A stretch of 7,880 bases of DNA from CALBPI01 sp039815365 (GCA_039815365.1 JBCBZK010000154.1:1-7880); one strand, 5' to 3'. Positions 1-6,996 are shown, counted from the first letter of the stretch. A program made the numbers and translations. Notes: generated by a model from the sequence alone, not told the origin.

Positions 1-86
1 GCGAAAAAGAATGAACCACCCCATATGGTTCCGAGTATCAACAGCATGAGCCATTCGAGATTTCCCATGGTTTTCGCTTCAGACAT
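1..86 (-). CDS. EamA/DMT-family transporter, N-terminal fragment
   Basis: This is the 5' end of a minus-strand gene that runs off the left edge; 28 codons are visible. The peptide starts MSEAKTMGNLEW and enters a first membrane helix with LLILGTIWGGSFFF. A small-residue helix with a W-G-x-S-F-F/A motif right after a short cytoplasmic N-terminus is typical of the first helix of EamA (drug/metabolite transporter) proteins, inner-membrane exporters or importers of small metabolites. The start at 86 is supported by GGAG (94-97, read on the minus strand) 7 bases upstream; a second in-frame Met lies at codon 7. Divergence from a MocR-type regulator supports the call, because EamA transporters are frequent neighbours and targets of MocR proteins. 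The substrate cannot be told. Confidence 0.75.
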   Translation of the reverse strand, partial: MSEAKTMGNLEWLMLLILGTIWGGSFFF

Positions 87-103
87 TGCCTTGCTCCAGT
101 TAG

Positions 104-182
104 TGGTCTATTGACGTGCCGCAATTGTCTGGATAAATTGGATCTGTGTATTGGTCCAAAATGAAGTTTATATTATAGTCCA
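104..182 (+). promoter_or_regulatory. Divergent MocR control region: three TGGTCYA-like boxes and a sigma-70 promoter
   Basis: The region between the transporter and the MocR gene contains TGGTCTA (104-110), TGGTCCA (152-158) and TAGTCCA (176-182), all in the same orientation. Their starts are 48 and 24 bases apart. The middle box lies in the palindrome TTGGTCCAA (151-159). A plausible promoter for the MocR gene is -35 TTGGTC (151-156), a 17-base spacer, then -10 TATAGT (174-179). The second and third boxes therefore cover the -35 and -10 elements, the layout expected for autorepression. MocR proteins are known to bind direct repeats in such divergent regions. I could not find a convincing -10 for the leftward transporter promoter. 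Confidence 0.5.
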
Positions 183-224
183 CTTTACGAGTGATCAGGG
201 TATCTGACGACATGTTGTGCCATC

Positions 225-1649
225 GTGCTTGAGAATACGCCAAATTTTGCGCCGCTGGCCGGTGCCAAACGAACAGCCGCGCTAACCACGCAGTTGCGCG
301 ACATGCTGCGCGCCGGTGACTTGCCGCCGGGTTCTAAACTACCTGCGAGCCGTCGGTTAGCAACCGATCTTGGGGTTGCACGCGGTACGGTCGTCAGCGC
401 TTTGGAGACGTTGGTCGCCGAGGGTTTGCTGGAAACGCGGCGCGGCGCCGGGACGTTCGTGTCGCATGTCTGTTGCCCCACGAACAGACCCGCTATCGCC
501 GGTAGGGCGCCGCCGTTAGGTAAGTCCACAATTGTGCCCAACGTTGACCCACCGGTCGCGAACAAGTTGAATTTTCAGGCGTGTCGTCCGTCTCTGGAAA
601 TGTTCTCGCAGACAGCATGGCGGCGTGCGGCGGCGTTCGCCGCGACAGCGCAACCGTCATCGGACTATGGTGACCCGCAAGGCGAACCGGCGCTGCGCAT
701 CGCCATTGCGGCCTACCTTTGTCGTGCGCGCGGGTTGGATATTGATCCGGCCGAGATTCTCGTTACGCACGGTGCTATTCAGGCGATTGCGTTGCTGTCC
801 GCTTTGTATATCGAGCCGGGCGACGCCGTAGCGCTCGAAGAGCCAGGCTATCCGCTCGCGCGGCAGTGCTTTGAGAATGCTGGCGCGACGCTGGCGCCCG
901 TCAATGTCGATGCGGACGGTTTCGACGTCGGCCAGCTGGATAGCCTGCAAGGGCGCGTCCGATTGGTCTACGTCACGCCGTCGCATCAGTTTCCAACCGG
1001 TGCGCGTTTGTCGCTGGAGCGACGCCAACAATTGCTGAAATGGGCCGTGGCAAACGATGCGTTGATTCTGGAAGACGACTACGACGGTGAATTCCGTTAT
1101 GACATCGCGCCGCTCGCGCCAATGTCAGCAATGGGTGCTGGCGGCTTTGTCATGTACCTCGGTACGTTCTCCAAGACACTGTTCCCGGCGTTGCGGATCG
1201 GTTACGCAGCCGGTGATAGGCGCATCATTGCCAAGCTTGCTGCGCTACGCACAGCGGCCGATTATCAAACCAGCGCGTTGACGCAACTCACGCTAGCGCG
1301 GTTCATTGAAACGGGCGATTTCGAGCGACATATTTTTCGCACCCGTAAGTTGTACGCGGGGCGGCGCCAGTGCCTTATGGATGCCTTGGCCGATAGTGGT
1401 TTGCCTGGCCGTTTGTGCGGTATGTCGTCGGGCTTGAACAGTTTGATTCGTCTGGATACGCCAATGCCAGCGGGTCTTATTGCAGAACAAGCGCGGCTTG
1501 CCGGTATCACTATCTCACCGTTATCGCGCTATTGCATTGACCCGAACAGCGCGGATAACGCACTGGTGTTCGGCTATGCCGCCGCTAGTGAGTCTGACAT
1601 TCAAACGGGTGTTCACGAGCTTGCCCGTATCGTAAAGGCTTTTGTATGA
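225..1649 (+). CDS. MocR/PdxR-type GntR-family regulator with aminotransferase-like domain
   Basis: The 474-residue protein has the standard MocR length and layout. Residues about 18-80 form a GntR winged helix (PPGSKLPASRRLA, then GVARGTVVSALETL and RRGAGTFV). After a linker, residues about 115-474 form a fold-type I aminotransferase domain. It includes TPSHQFPTG (251-259), LEDDYDGEFRYD (282-293), the PLP-lysine motif GTFSK with Lys317, and Arg324 in LRIGY. In this family the domain binds PLP or a PLP-amino acid adduct as a signal rather than acting as an enzyme. The GTG start at 225 is the best in-frame choice (upstream stop at 192-194), although no clear Shine-Dalgarno is visible. It overlaps the next gene by ATGA and lies divergent from an EamA transporter, which is its likely target. 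The effector is unknown. Confidence 0.93.
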   Translation: MLENTPNFAPLAGAKRTAALTTQLRDMLRAGDLPPGSKLPASRRLATDLGVARGTVVSALETLVAEGLLETRRGAGTFVSHVCCPTNRPAIAGRAPPLGKSTIVPNVDPPVANKLNFQACRPSLEMFSQTAWRRAAAFAATAQPSSDYGDPQGEPALRIAIAAYLCRARGLDIDPAEILVTHGAIQAIALLSALYIEPGDAVALEEPGYPLARQCFENAGATLAPVNVDADGFDVGQLDSLQGRVRLVYVTPSHQFPTGARLSLERRQQLLKWAVANDALILEDDYDGEFRYDIAPLAPMSAMGAGGFVMYLGTFSKTLFPALRIGYAAGDRRIIAKLAALRTAADYQTSALTQLTLARFIETGDFERHIFRTRKLYAGRRQCLMDALADSGLPGRLCGMSSGLNSLIRLDTPMPAGLIAEQARLAGITISPLSRYCIDPNSADNALVFGYAAASESDIQTGVHELARIVKAFV

Positions 1650-2146
1650 CGCAGGTTTTCTACACGTATTTGCCGAGCCCGGTGGGTCCGTTTTATGTTG
1701 CGGGCAGTGAAGACACCATTGTGGCAACCGGATTTGAGGATGGCGATCAGGTGCGCCTGCCGCGCGATGGCTGGCGTGAAGATGCTGCGCCGTTGACGTT
1801 CGCCCTTGAGCCACTGCGCGCTTATTTTGACGGTGAAGTCGTTGAATTCAATGTGCCTGTGGAAACGACAGGTACCGACTTTCAGCGTAGTGTCTGGCGC
1901 GCGTTGCAGGACATCCCGTTCGGAGTCACCGCGTCTTATGGTGATATCGCCAGGGCAATCGGCAACCCTAAAGCTGTGCGAGCAGTCGGGTCGGCGAACA
2001 ATGCGAATCCGATTCCGATCATTATTCCGTGTCACCGTGTGATTGGTGCCGATGGCACGCTAGTCGGCTTTGGAGGTGGGTTACCTGCAAAGGCCGCATT
2101 ACTGGCCCTAGAGGGCGCGATGCCGGTCAACGGTGAATTGTTCTGA
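1646..2146 (+). CDS. ogt: Methylated-DNA--protein-cysteine S-methyltransferase (Ogt type)
   Basis: This 166-residue suicide enzyme transfers the alkyl group from O6-methylguanine (and O4-methylthymine) in DNA to its own cysteine. The active-site motif IIIPCHRV places the acceptor at Cys129. Other family features are the DNA-binding stretch SYGDIARAIGNPKAVRAVG with Arg112 as the likely arginine finger, the NNANP turn (118-122), GFGGG (141-145), and Glu156 in LLALEG, which completes the Cys/His/Glu relay. A short N-terminal domain (1-70) is present. There is no Ada zinc or AraC domain, so it is Ogt-like rather than Ada. ATG at 1646 sits inside the MocR stop (ATGA), which implies translational coupling. 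A strong terminator follows. Co-transcription with a MocR regulator is the unusual point. Confidence 0.93.
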   Translation: MTQVFYTYLPSPVGPFYVAGSEDTIVATGFEDGDQVRLPRDGWREDAAPLTFALEPLRAYFDGEVVEFNVPVETTGTDFQRSVWRALQDIPFGVTASYGDIARAIGNPKAVRAVGSANNANPIPIIIPCHRVIGADGTLVGFGGGLPAKAALLALEGAMPVNGELF

Positions 2147-2156
2147 TGTGGTCGTC

Positions 2157-2192
2157 AGGCCCGCGCGCTCTCGCTGCGCACGCGGGCCTTTT
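2157..2192 (+). terminator. Rho-independent terminator of the MocR-ogt operon
   Basis: AGGCCCGCG (2157-2165) pairs perfectly over 9 bp with CGCGGGCCT (2181-2189). An inner CGC/GCG stem (2166-2168 with 2176-2178) shortens the loop. The stem runs into TTTT (2189-2192) and then GTGTTTT. It begins 11 bases after the ogt stop. Read leftward from katG, the stem is not followed by a T run, so it should work mainly on the + strand. Confidence 0.85.
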
Positions 2193-2208
2193 GTGTTTTG
2201 CGCTGCCG

Positions 2209-2364
2209 CTAGCGCAGATCGAAACGGTCGAGCATCATGACTTTGTCCCATGCGGCAACGAAGTCATTAATGAACGCATCGTTACCGTCATCGGCGGCGT
2301 AAACCTCAGCGATGGCACGCAATTGTGAGTTCGACGCAAACACCAAATCGACACGGCTGGCCGT
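2209..2364 (-). pseudogene. katG: Detached 3' end of katG (last 51 codons and TAG stop)
   Basis: Directly after the in-frame TGA at 2365-2367, the same minus-strand frame continues for 51 sense codons to TAG at 2209-2211. It opens with TASRVDLVFASNSQLRAIAE and ends AAWDKVMMLDRFDLR, the conserved C-terminus of bacterial catalase-peroxidases. No other disruption is visible. With this part and the TGA codon counted, the protein would be 732 residues, normal for KatG. There is no start codon or Shine-Dalgarno that would let this piece be made alone as a sensible protein. It is expressed only by UGA readthrough or if the stop is a sequence error. Confidence 0.85.
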
Positions 2365-4407
2365 TCATTGCAATGTGCCATTGTGTCTGTTGCGACCCTC
2401 AAAGACGTTGCCGCAAGGCGAGGCCGCCTGCCAATCCGTGTCCATGTCTAACAAGTTGACAAAAAAGTCGTTCGTTAACGTTTCGGGCTGATTGGTAAAA
2501 ACGCCTATCGTCGACTGACCGGTGTTCGCGTTGAGCACGCGCATCCCACCGACCAACGCGGTCATTTGCGGCGCGCTCAGTGTCAGCAGCTGTGCTCGAT
2601 CGAGCAATAACGCTTCTGCCGAGTATGCTGCTTGCCGGTCAAGAACGTTGCGAAAGCCATCCGATGTCGGTTCAAGCACCGCAAACGAGGCGACATCGGT
2701 GTCTTCTTCGCTTGCGTCTGTGCGACCCGGCGTAAACGGCACTGCGAGGTTTTTACCTGCGGCTTGAGCTGCCTGTTCGATGGCAGCGACACCGCCCAAC
2801 ACGATCGTGTCCGCTAGCGATACTTCTTTGCCATCGAGCAGCGTTTCGTTAAACGCGATGCGCGCCGCGTCTAGTGTGTCCAGCACATGGGCTAGCGACT
2901 CCGGGTCGTTTACCGCCCAGTCCTTTTGTGGTGCCAGGCGAATACGTGCGCCGTTTGCGCCACCACGATTATCGGAGCCTCTGAAGCTTGCCGCTGATGC
3001 CCAGGCCGTGTTGACCAGTTGACCAATCGACAGCCCGGTGTTGAGTAGCGCTACTTTCAACGCAGCAACGTCCGATGCATCGATCAGTGGTGACACGACT
3101 TGCGGCACCGGGTCTTGCCATAGCTGCGCCTCTGCCGGGACAAGATCACCGACACCACAAGCATACGGTCCCATATCGCGATGCGTCAGCTTGAACCAGG
3201 CGCGCGCGAAAGCATCCGCGAAGGCGTCCGGGTTTTCGTGGAAGTGTCGCGAAATCGGTTCGTAAACAGGATCGAGTTTCAGCGCCATGTCAGCAGTTGT
3301 CATCATCAACGCTTCCGTCTTGCCCGGCTCGTGCGCTGCTGGTGCGCCATCCGCGTTCGACTTGCGCGTCGGCGTCCACTGGTGGGCACCGGCCGGGCTT
3401 TTCGTTAATTCCCAATCGTAGCCGAACAGCACATCAAAGTAGCCGTTGTCCCACTCCACAGGGTTGGTTGTCCAGGCACCTTCGATGCCACTGGTAATCG
3501 TGTCTTTCCCATTGCCGCTGCCGAACGTGTTTTTCCAGCCAAGACCAACTTCTGCGATGTCCGCGCCTTCAGGTTCGCGGCCCACGTACTCGTCAGGATC
3601 GGCAGCGCCGTGTGCTTTACCAAATGTGTGACCACCTGCAACCAGTGCAACCGTTTCCTCATCGTTCATTGCCATGCGTGCAAACGTATCGCGAATGTCA
3701 TGCGCGGAGGCGAGTGGATCAGGCGTGCCGTTCGGGCCTTCCGGATTCACATAGATGAGACCCATTTGCACAGCGCCAAGCGGGTTATCCAATTCTCGGT
3801 CGCCGGTATAGCGTTGGTCGCCGAGCCATTCAGTCTCTGGCCCCCAATAGATATCCTGCTCAGGCTCAAAAATGTCTTCGCGGCCGCCTGCGAAGCCAAA
3901 GGTTTTGAAGCCCATGGATTCCAACGCCGCGTTACCCGCAAAAATCATCAGGTCAGCCCAGGATAGTGCGCGGCCGTATTTTTGTTTAATGGGCCAGAGC
4001 AGACGTCGTGCTTTGTCGAGATTGCCGTTGTCGGGCCAGCTGTTTAACGGCGCGAATCGTTGGGTGCCGCTGCGCGCGCCGCCACGCCCGTCATGGATCC
4101 GATAGGTCCCTGCGCTGTGCCATGCCATGCGAATGAAAAACGGTCCATAGTGGCCATAGTCAGCAGGCCACCAGTCTTGCGAGGTGGTCATTAAATCGTC
4201 GAGATCGGCGTAGAGCGCGGACAAATCAATGCTGCTGAAGGCTTCTGCGTAGTTGAAGTCCTGGCCTAATGGATCAGCGGCCGGTGAGTTCTGATGCAAT
4301 ATGTTGAGGTTGAGTTGGTTCGGCCACCAATGCTGGTTGGCCGTGGCGGCTGACGCTTGCTCAGCGGACGCGCCGCTAAAGATCGGACACTGACTCGAGG
4401 TACTCAT
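2365..4407 (-). CDS. katG: Catalase-peroxidase KatG, truncated by an in-frame TGA
   Basis: KatG is a cytoplasmic haem enzyme that removes hydrogen peroxide by catalase and peroxidase reactions. The 680 codons before the stop hold all catalytic residues: distal Arg93, Trp96 and His97 in FIRMAWHSAG; Tyr219 (MGLIYVNPEGP) and Met245 (FARMAMNDEE), which with Trp96 form the Met-Tyr-Trp adduct; proximal haem ligand His260 (GGHTFGKAHG); and Arg410 (LTHRDMGP), matching the mobile arginine. ATG at 4407 follows AAGGA (4414-4418) with 6-base spacing. The frame stops at TGA (2365-2367) after NGTLQ, at the position of the aromatic residue in the family motif K-W/F-T. This removes the last 51 residues of the C-terminal domain, which in studied KatGs is needed to shape the active site. 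One base (C to T at 2365 on the + strand) explains the loss. Identity is certain; activity is doubtful. Confidence 0.95.
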   Translation of the reverse strand: MSTSSQCPIFSGASAEQASAATANQHWWPNQLNLNILHQNSPAADPLGQDFNYAEAFSSIDLSALYADLDDLMTTSQDWWPADYGHYGPFFIRMAWHSAGTYRIHDGRGGARSGTQRFAPLNSWPDNGNLDKARRLLWPIKQKYGRALSWADLMIFAGNAALESMGFKTFGFAGGREDIFEPEQDIYWGPETEWLGDQRYTGDRELDNPLGAVQMGLIYVNPEGPNGTPDPLASAHDIRDTFARMAMNDEETVALVAGGHTFGKAHGAADPDEYVGREPEGADIAEVGLGWKNTFGSGNGKDTITSGIEGAWTTNPVEWDNGYFDVLFGYDWELTKSPAGAHQWTPTRKSNADGAPAAHEPGKTEALMMTTADMALKLDPVYEPISRHFHENPDAFADAFARAWFKLTHRDMGPYACGVGDLVPAEAQLWQDPVPQVVSPLIDASDVAALKVALLNTGLSIGQLVNTAWASAASFRGSDNRGGANGARIRLAPQKDWAVNDPESLAHVLDTLDAARIAFNETLLDGKEVSLADTIVLGGVAAIEQAAQAAGKNLAVPFTPGRTDASEEDTDVASFAVLEPTSDGFRNVLDRQAAYSAEALLLDRAQLLTLSAPQMTALVGGMRVLNANTGQSTIGVFTNQPETLTNDFFVNLLDMDTDWQAASPCGNVFEGRNRHNGTLQ

Positions 4408-4606
4408 GATGTTTCCTTGCTATTGCCAAGACAGGCCACAACCAATGCGCCCTGATGTTGCATAGCAGATTAGACTGACACGCCAAGTCGATCCAATTGA
4501 TAGTCTCGACTGCCGTCATAGGCAAAAGCAAAACAACGCCCCGAGCTTGATCAAACCAGAGATTCAGGCTAAAGGGCGCGATGCGCCTCGATAAGAGAGG
4601 CGTCAT
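4376..4606 (-). CDS. Possible 76-codon upstream ORF overlapping the katG start
   Basis: ATG at 4604-4606 (minus strand) is preceded by a perfect AAGGAG (4613-4618) with 6-base spacing, a better ribosome site than most genes here. The frame runs 76 codons, starting MTPLLSRRIAPFSLNLWF, and ends 32 bases inside katG in a different reading frame. I do not recognise the peptide. Its middle part is hydrophobic (GVVLLLPM) and it is rich in Trp. The frame stays open further upstream to a GTG at 4747. It could be a translated leader that couples to katG, or chance. It competes with a shorter open frame on the opposite strand (4581-4727). Confidence 0.22.
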   Translation of the reverse strand: MTPLLSRRIAPFSLNLWFDQARGVVLLLPMTAVETINWIDLACQSNLLCNIRAHWLWPVLAIARKHHEYLESVSDL

Positions 4607-4788
4607 GGCCGGCTCCTTAGAAAAGACGAACGATGATCCTGCAAACGTATTGGCGCGGTTCAGTGCAGACCATGCTGCGTCGGTAGCTTGGAGCGAAGAT
4701 GCCTCTTGTTCTGCAGCGTTGGCGTAGTATGGTCGCCAACACGTCACGGCATGGCCAGTGATTTAATAAAAACCGGGAGCGATACATC
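4408..4788. other. Divergent intergenic region between katG and the phosphatase lipoprotein
   Basis: This 381-base stretch must carry the promoters of katG (leftward) and of the lipoprotein gene (rightward). Visible elements are the katG Shine-Dalgarno (4414-4418), the lipoprotein Shine-Dalgarno GGGAG (4775-4779, spacing 9) preceded by an A/T-rich run (4761-4772), and a hairpin with a 6-bp CGCCTC/GAGGCG core (4584-4589 with 4597-4602, 7-base loop). No confident sigma-70 promoter and no full OxyR site could be read. Weak open frames of 76 codons (minus) and 48 codons (plus, 4581-4727) lie within it. Confidence 0.5.
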
Positions 4789-6378
4789 ATGTGGAAAGCC
4801 ATTTGTCTTGGCGTCTTCCTGTCACTGGGACTTGCGGCGTGTCATGCCGAAGGCGAGCAAGCGCCAACGGGCATTAGCGATAGTGATCCGCAGACGGTTG
4901 TGACCATACTGTTCACCAACGACGTTGAAAGCGCCTATGACCCCGTTGAGGCTTTTTGGCTTGATGATGTTGACATGATTGGCGGTATCGCCGAGATGAC
5001 CACACTGATCGAGTCTTTGCGGGTAAGCGAACCGAATGTATTCCTGTTTGATGCGGGTGATATTTTTACAGGTGCGCTGGCGAAATTGACGCAAGGACGG
5101 CTCGCGTTCGAGTTGATGACGACGATGGACTACGACGCGATGGCGATCGGCAACCACGAATTCGAATACGGCGTCGAAATCTTTGAATGGCAAAAAAACC
5201 GTGTGGCGTTCCCGGTGTTAGGTGCGAATTTCTTTTACGCGGGGACGGATCATCCGTTCGCTCAAGCGCACGCAATTATCGAACGAGACGGCATTCGCAT
5301 CGGCGTCATCGGCATTATGGGACAGGACGCACGCACGGCGATCATCCCGTCGTATATCGCCGCATTAGATGTGCGCGACCCTGTGGCCGCAGTGCAAAAG
5401 TCAGTGGATGAAATTCGCGATGACGTTGATCTTGTCGTGCTGTTGACGCACCAAGGTAAAACCGCGCCGATGCAAACAGACGCTGAGAGTGACCCGCGTT
5501 TACAGCGTGACATCGATGCGGATATTCGGCTTGCCGGTGCCGTGAGTGGTGTCGATGTGTTGCTGGCGGGTCATGCGGATGCAGGTACGCCAGAGCCAGT
5601 CGTGCATCCCGAGACGGGCACGTTGATCATGCAGACTTACGGGCAAGGTACGCACTTAGGGTTCTTGCAGCTCACCCTCGATGCCAACACACGAAAGATT
5701 ACGACCGTCGATGGCAAACTATTGCCCGTGCTGTCCAATGAGCTGGCGCCGGATCCCAGAATCGTCGCGAAGCTTAATGCCTACCGTGGACGCTATGGCG
5801 ACATCATGACGCGCGTCGGGAGTACAGCAGCACCGCTCATTCGTCGCTATATCGAGGAGTCCGATATGGGCAATCTGTTTGCCGATATTTTCCGAGCAAA
5901 GACCGGCGCTGATATTGGCTTTGTGCACGCAGGCAGTCTGCGCAAGGATATTGCCGCGGGCGACGTCAAACTGGTCGACGTTCTCGATGCCTACCCGTTT
6001 GTTGATGACGTCGTCGTTAAGCGCATTAGTGGCGACCAGCTGCGGCGCATCATTGAGCAATCGTTGACGTTGGAGCGAGGACTGTTGCAGGTGTCCGGTC
6101 TGGACATCACTTATGATCTGAGCCGCCCTCTGTATCAACGGATCGTGTCATTGCGCTTCGATGGCGCCGACGTTGATCCAAGCGATACCTTTACGGTAGC
6201 TGCACCGAACTTCCTGACAGAAGGTGGGGACTTGTTTGATGCATTTACAGAAAGTGACGTCATCAGCAACGCTGGCAAAGTGTCGGACGTTATCGTGCAG
6301 TACTTTCGCGCCGTCGACGAAATGGCGCTGCCGTCTAGAGATCGTCAGCGCTCTGTCGCCGCTGCAAATGAGTCGTAA
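4789..6378 (+). CDS. UshA/5'-nucleotidase-family metallophosphatase lipoprotein
   Basis: The 529-residue protein begins with a lipoprotein signal ending LGLAAC, so Cys18 should be lipidated. The next residue is His, not Asp, which favours the outer membrane. Residues about 37-300 are a calcineurin-like metallophosphatase domain: FTNDVES (42-48), DAGD (88-91), GNHEFEYG (121-128), THQG (220-223) and GHAD (261-264). Residues about 340-510 match the 5'-nucleotidase C-terminal domain: ESDMGNLFADIFR, HAGSLR (380-385), YPFVDD (402-407) and EGGDLF (478-483). The family hydrolyses nucleotides, sugar nucleotides or cyclic nucleotides in the periplasm using two metal ions. Compared with E. coli UshA, a metal-ligand His becomes Glu47, a Gln becomes Asp264 and a catalytic Asp becomes Glu126, so the substrate should not be assumed. 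ATG at 4789 follows GGGAG by 9 bases. The gene appears to stand alone. Confidence 0.9.
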   Translation: MWKAICLGVFLSLGLAACHAEGEQAPTGISDSDPQTVVTILFTNDVESAYDPVEAFWLDDVDMIGGIAEMTTLIESLRVSEPNVFLFDAGDIFTGALAKLTQGRLAFELMTTMDYDAMAIGNHEFEYGVEIFEWQKNRVAFPVLGANFFYAGTDHPFAQAHAIIERDGIRIGVIGIMGQDARTAIIPSYIAALDVRDPVAAVQKSVDEIRDDVDLVVLLTHQGKTAPMQTDAESDPRLQRDIDADIRLAGAVSGVDVLLAGHADAGTPEPVVHPETGTLIMQTYGQGTHLGFLQLTLDANTRKITTVDGKLLPVLSNELAPDPRIVAKLNAYRGRYGDIMTRVGSTAAPLIRRYIEESDMGNLFADIFRAKTGADIGFVHAGSLRKDIAAGDVKLVDVLDAYPFVDDVVVKRISGDQLRRIIEQSLTLERGLLQVSGLDITYDLSRPLYQRIVSLRFDGADVDPSDTFTVAAPNFLTEGGDLFDAFTESDVISNAGKVSDVIVQYFRAVDEMALPSRDRQRSVAAANES

Positions 6379-6399
6379 GCAACTACGCCCACTGAATCG

Positions 6400-6996
6400 T
6401 TAGGAAGGCGTTGACGCGTCAGATTTCATAACGCCAGTCAGGAATAGCAGCTTGGACGAAATGCCGGCCATCCATACCACGTAGACGCAACCGACGATGC
6501 GCTCATAAGCGCCGAGCCACTGTTCATTGACGAGCAGAATAAGCGGTACCAGCAACAACCAGATGCCGAGGCATAGTGCACTGAACAGGCCTAGTTGTGG
6601 CGACAATCGCGACAAACCGGGTTGTAGAACGCCCATCGCAATGCCGGTCAGACTCGCCACAATCCAGAGCGGATCGTTAGCGCCGGCGGCGGTTAGCGTC
6701 TCCTGACTGACTGTTGCAAAGTAGTAAGCGACGTAGAACAGTGCGATGCCGCTGGCCGCCAATACGGCGCGTGCGATCGGCCACATTCGGCCATGATCAA
6801 GTCTGCCTAGACCAACTGCTAACGCAATGTGTGCTGCGCCGAACAACAACAGTCCTGCGGTATGCACCGCGCCTAACTCATAGCGGCTCAGTTGGCTGAT
6901 CGGTGTTGCGACCGGGTCTTGCCCTGTCGCGACGAGCACTACCATATGCAGTAATGCCACGGCTAACGAGCCAAAGAGTGCGAACCTGAGCCACAT
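6400..6996 (-). CDS. Six-helix DUF998-like membrane protein
   Basis: The 198-residue protein has six likely membrane helices at about 4-24, 42-63, 73-95, 110-126, 135-156 and 165-187. The loop after helix 1 reads DPVATPISQLSRYELGAVHT, and ISxLxR followed by a His before helix 2 resembles DUF998 family proteins, which have no established function. The C-terminal helix YERIVGCVYVVWMAGIS also fits. I chose ATG at 6996 because AAAGGA (7003-7008, minus strand) lies 6 bases upstream. A longer frame begins at TTG 7065 but adds 23 hydrophilic, Arg/His-rich residues and has no ribosome site. Its end faces the phosphatase gene, 21 bases away, with no clear terminator between them. Family assignment is moderate; membrane nature is firm. 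Confidence 0.75.
   Translation of the reverse strand: MWLRFALFGSLAVALLHMVVLVATGQDPVATPISQLSRYELGAVHTAGLLLFGAAHIALAVGLGRLDHGRMWPIARAVLAASGIALFYVAYYFATVSQETLTAAGANDPLWIVASLTGIAMGVLQPGLSRLSPQLGLFSALCLGIWLLLVPLILLVNEQWLGAYERIVGCVYVVWMAGISSKLLFLTGVMKSDASTPS

Noticed and set aside
657..1031. Antisense open frames within the MocR, katG and phosphatase genes
   Set aside because: They follow the reading frames of well-supported genes on the other strand, have no family features, and are expected shadows in GC-rich DNA.
2365..2367. UGA in katG as selenocysteine or as a reassigned Trp codon
   Set aside because: The position is aromatic in homologues, not cysteine, and I saw no selenocysteine-type hairpin after it. 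The MocR gene and ogt both end in TGA at sensible places (ATGA overlap, terminator just after), so TGA is a normal stop here.
4499..4525. OxyR-type site upstream of katG
   Set aside because: Two ATAG tetranucleotides occur on the + strand, but their starts are about 18 bases apart rather than 22, and the paired CTAT arms are missing. Not enough to call.
4376..4747. A 123-codon minus-strand gene starting at GTG 4747
   Set aside because: No ribosome site at the GTG and no recognisable domain. Only the internal ATG at 4606 has good initiation signals, so the shorter form was kept as a weak candidate.
4762..4767. TTTAAT as the -10 box for the lipoprotein gene
   Set aside because: Transcription would start at or within the Shine-Dalgarno (4775-4779), and no -35 is found at the right distance.
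6407..6435. GGCGTT...AACGCC inverted repeat as a terminator between the converging genes
   Set aside because: It lies inside the membrane-protein coding end, and no T run follows the stem in either direction.
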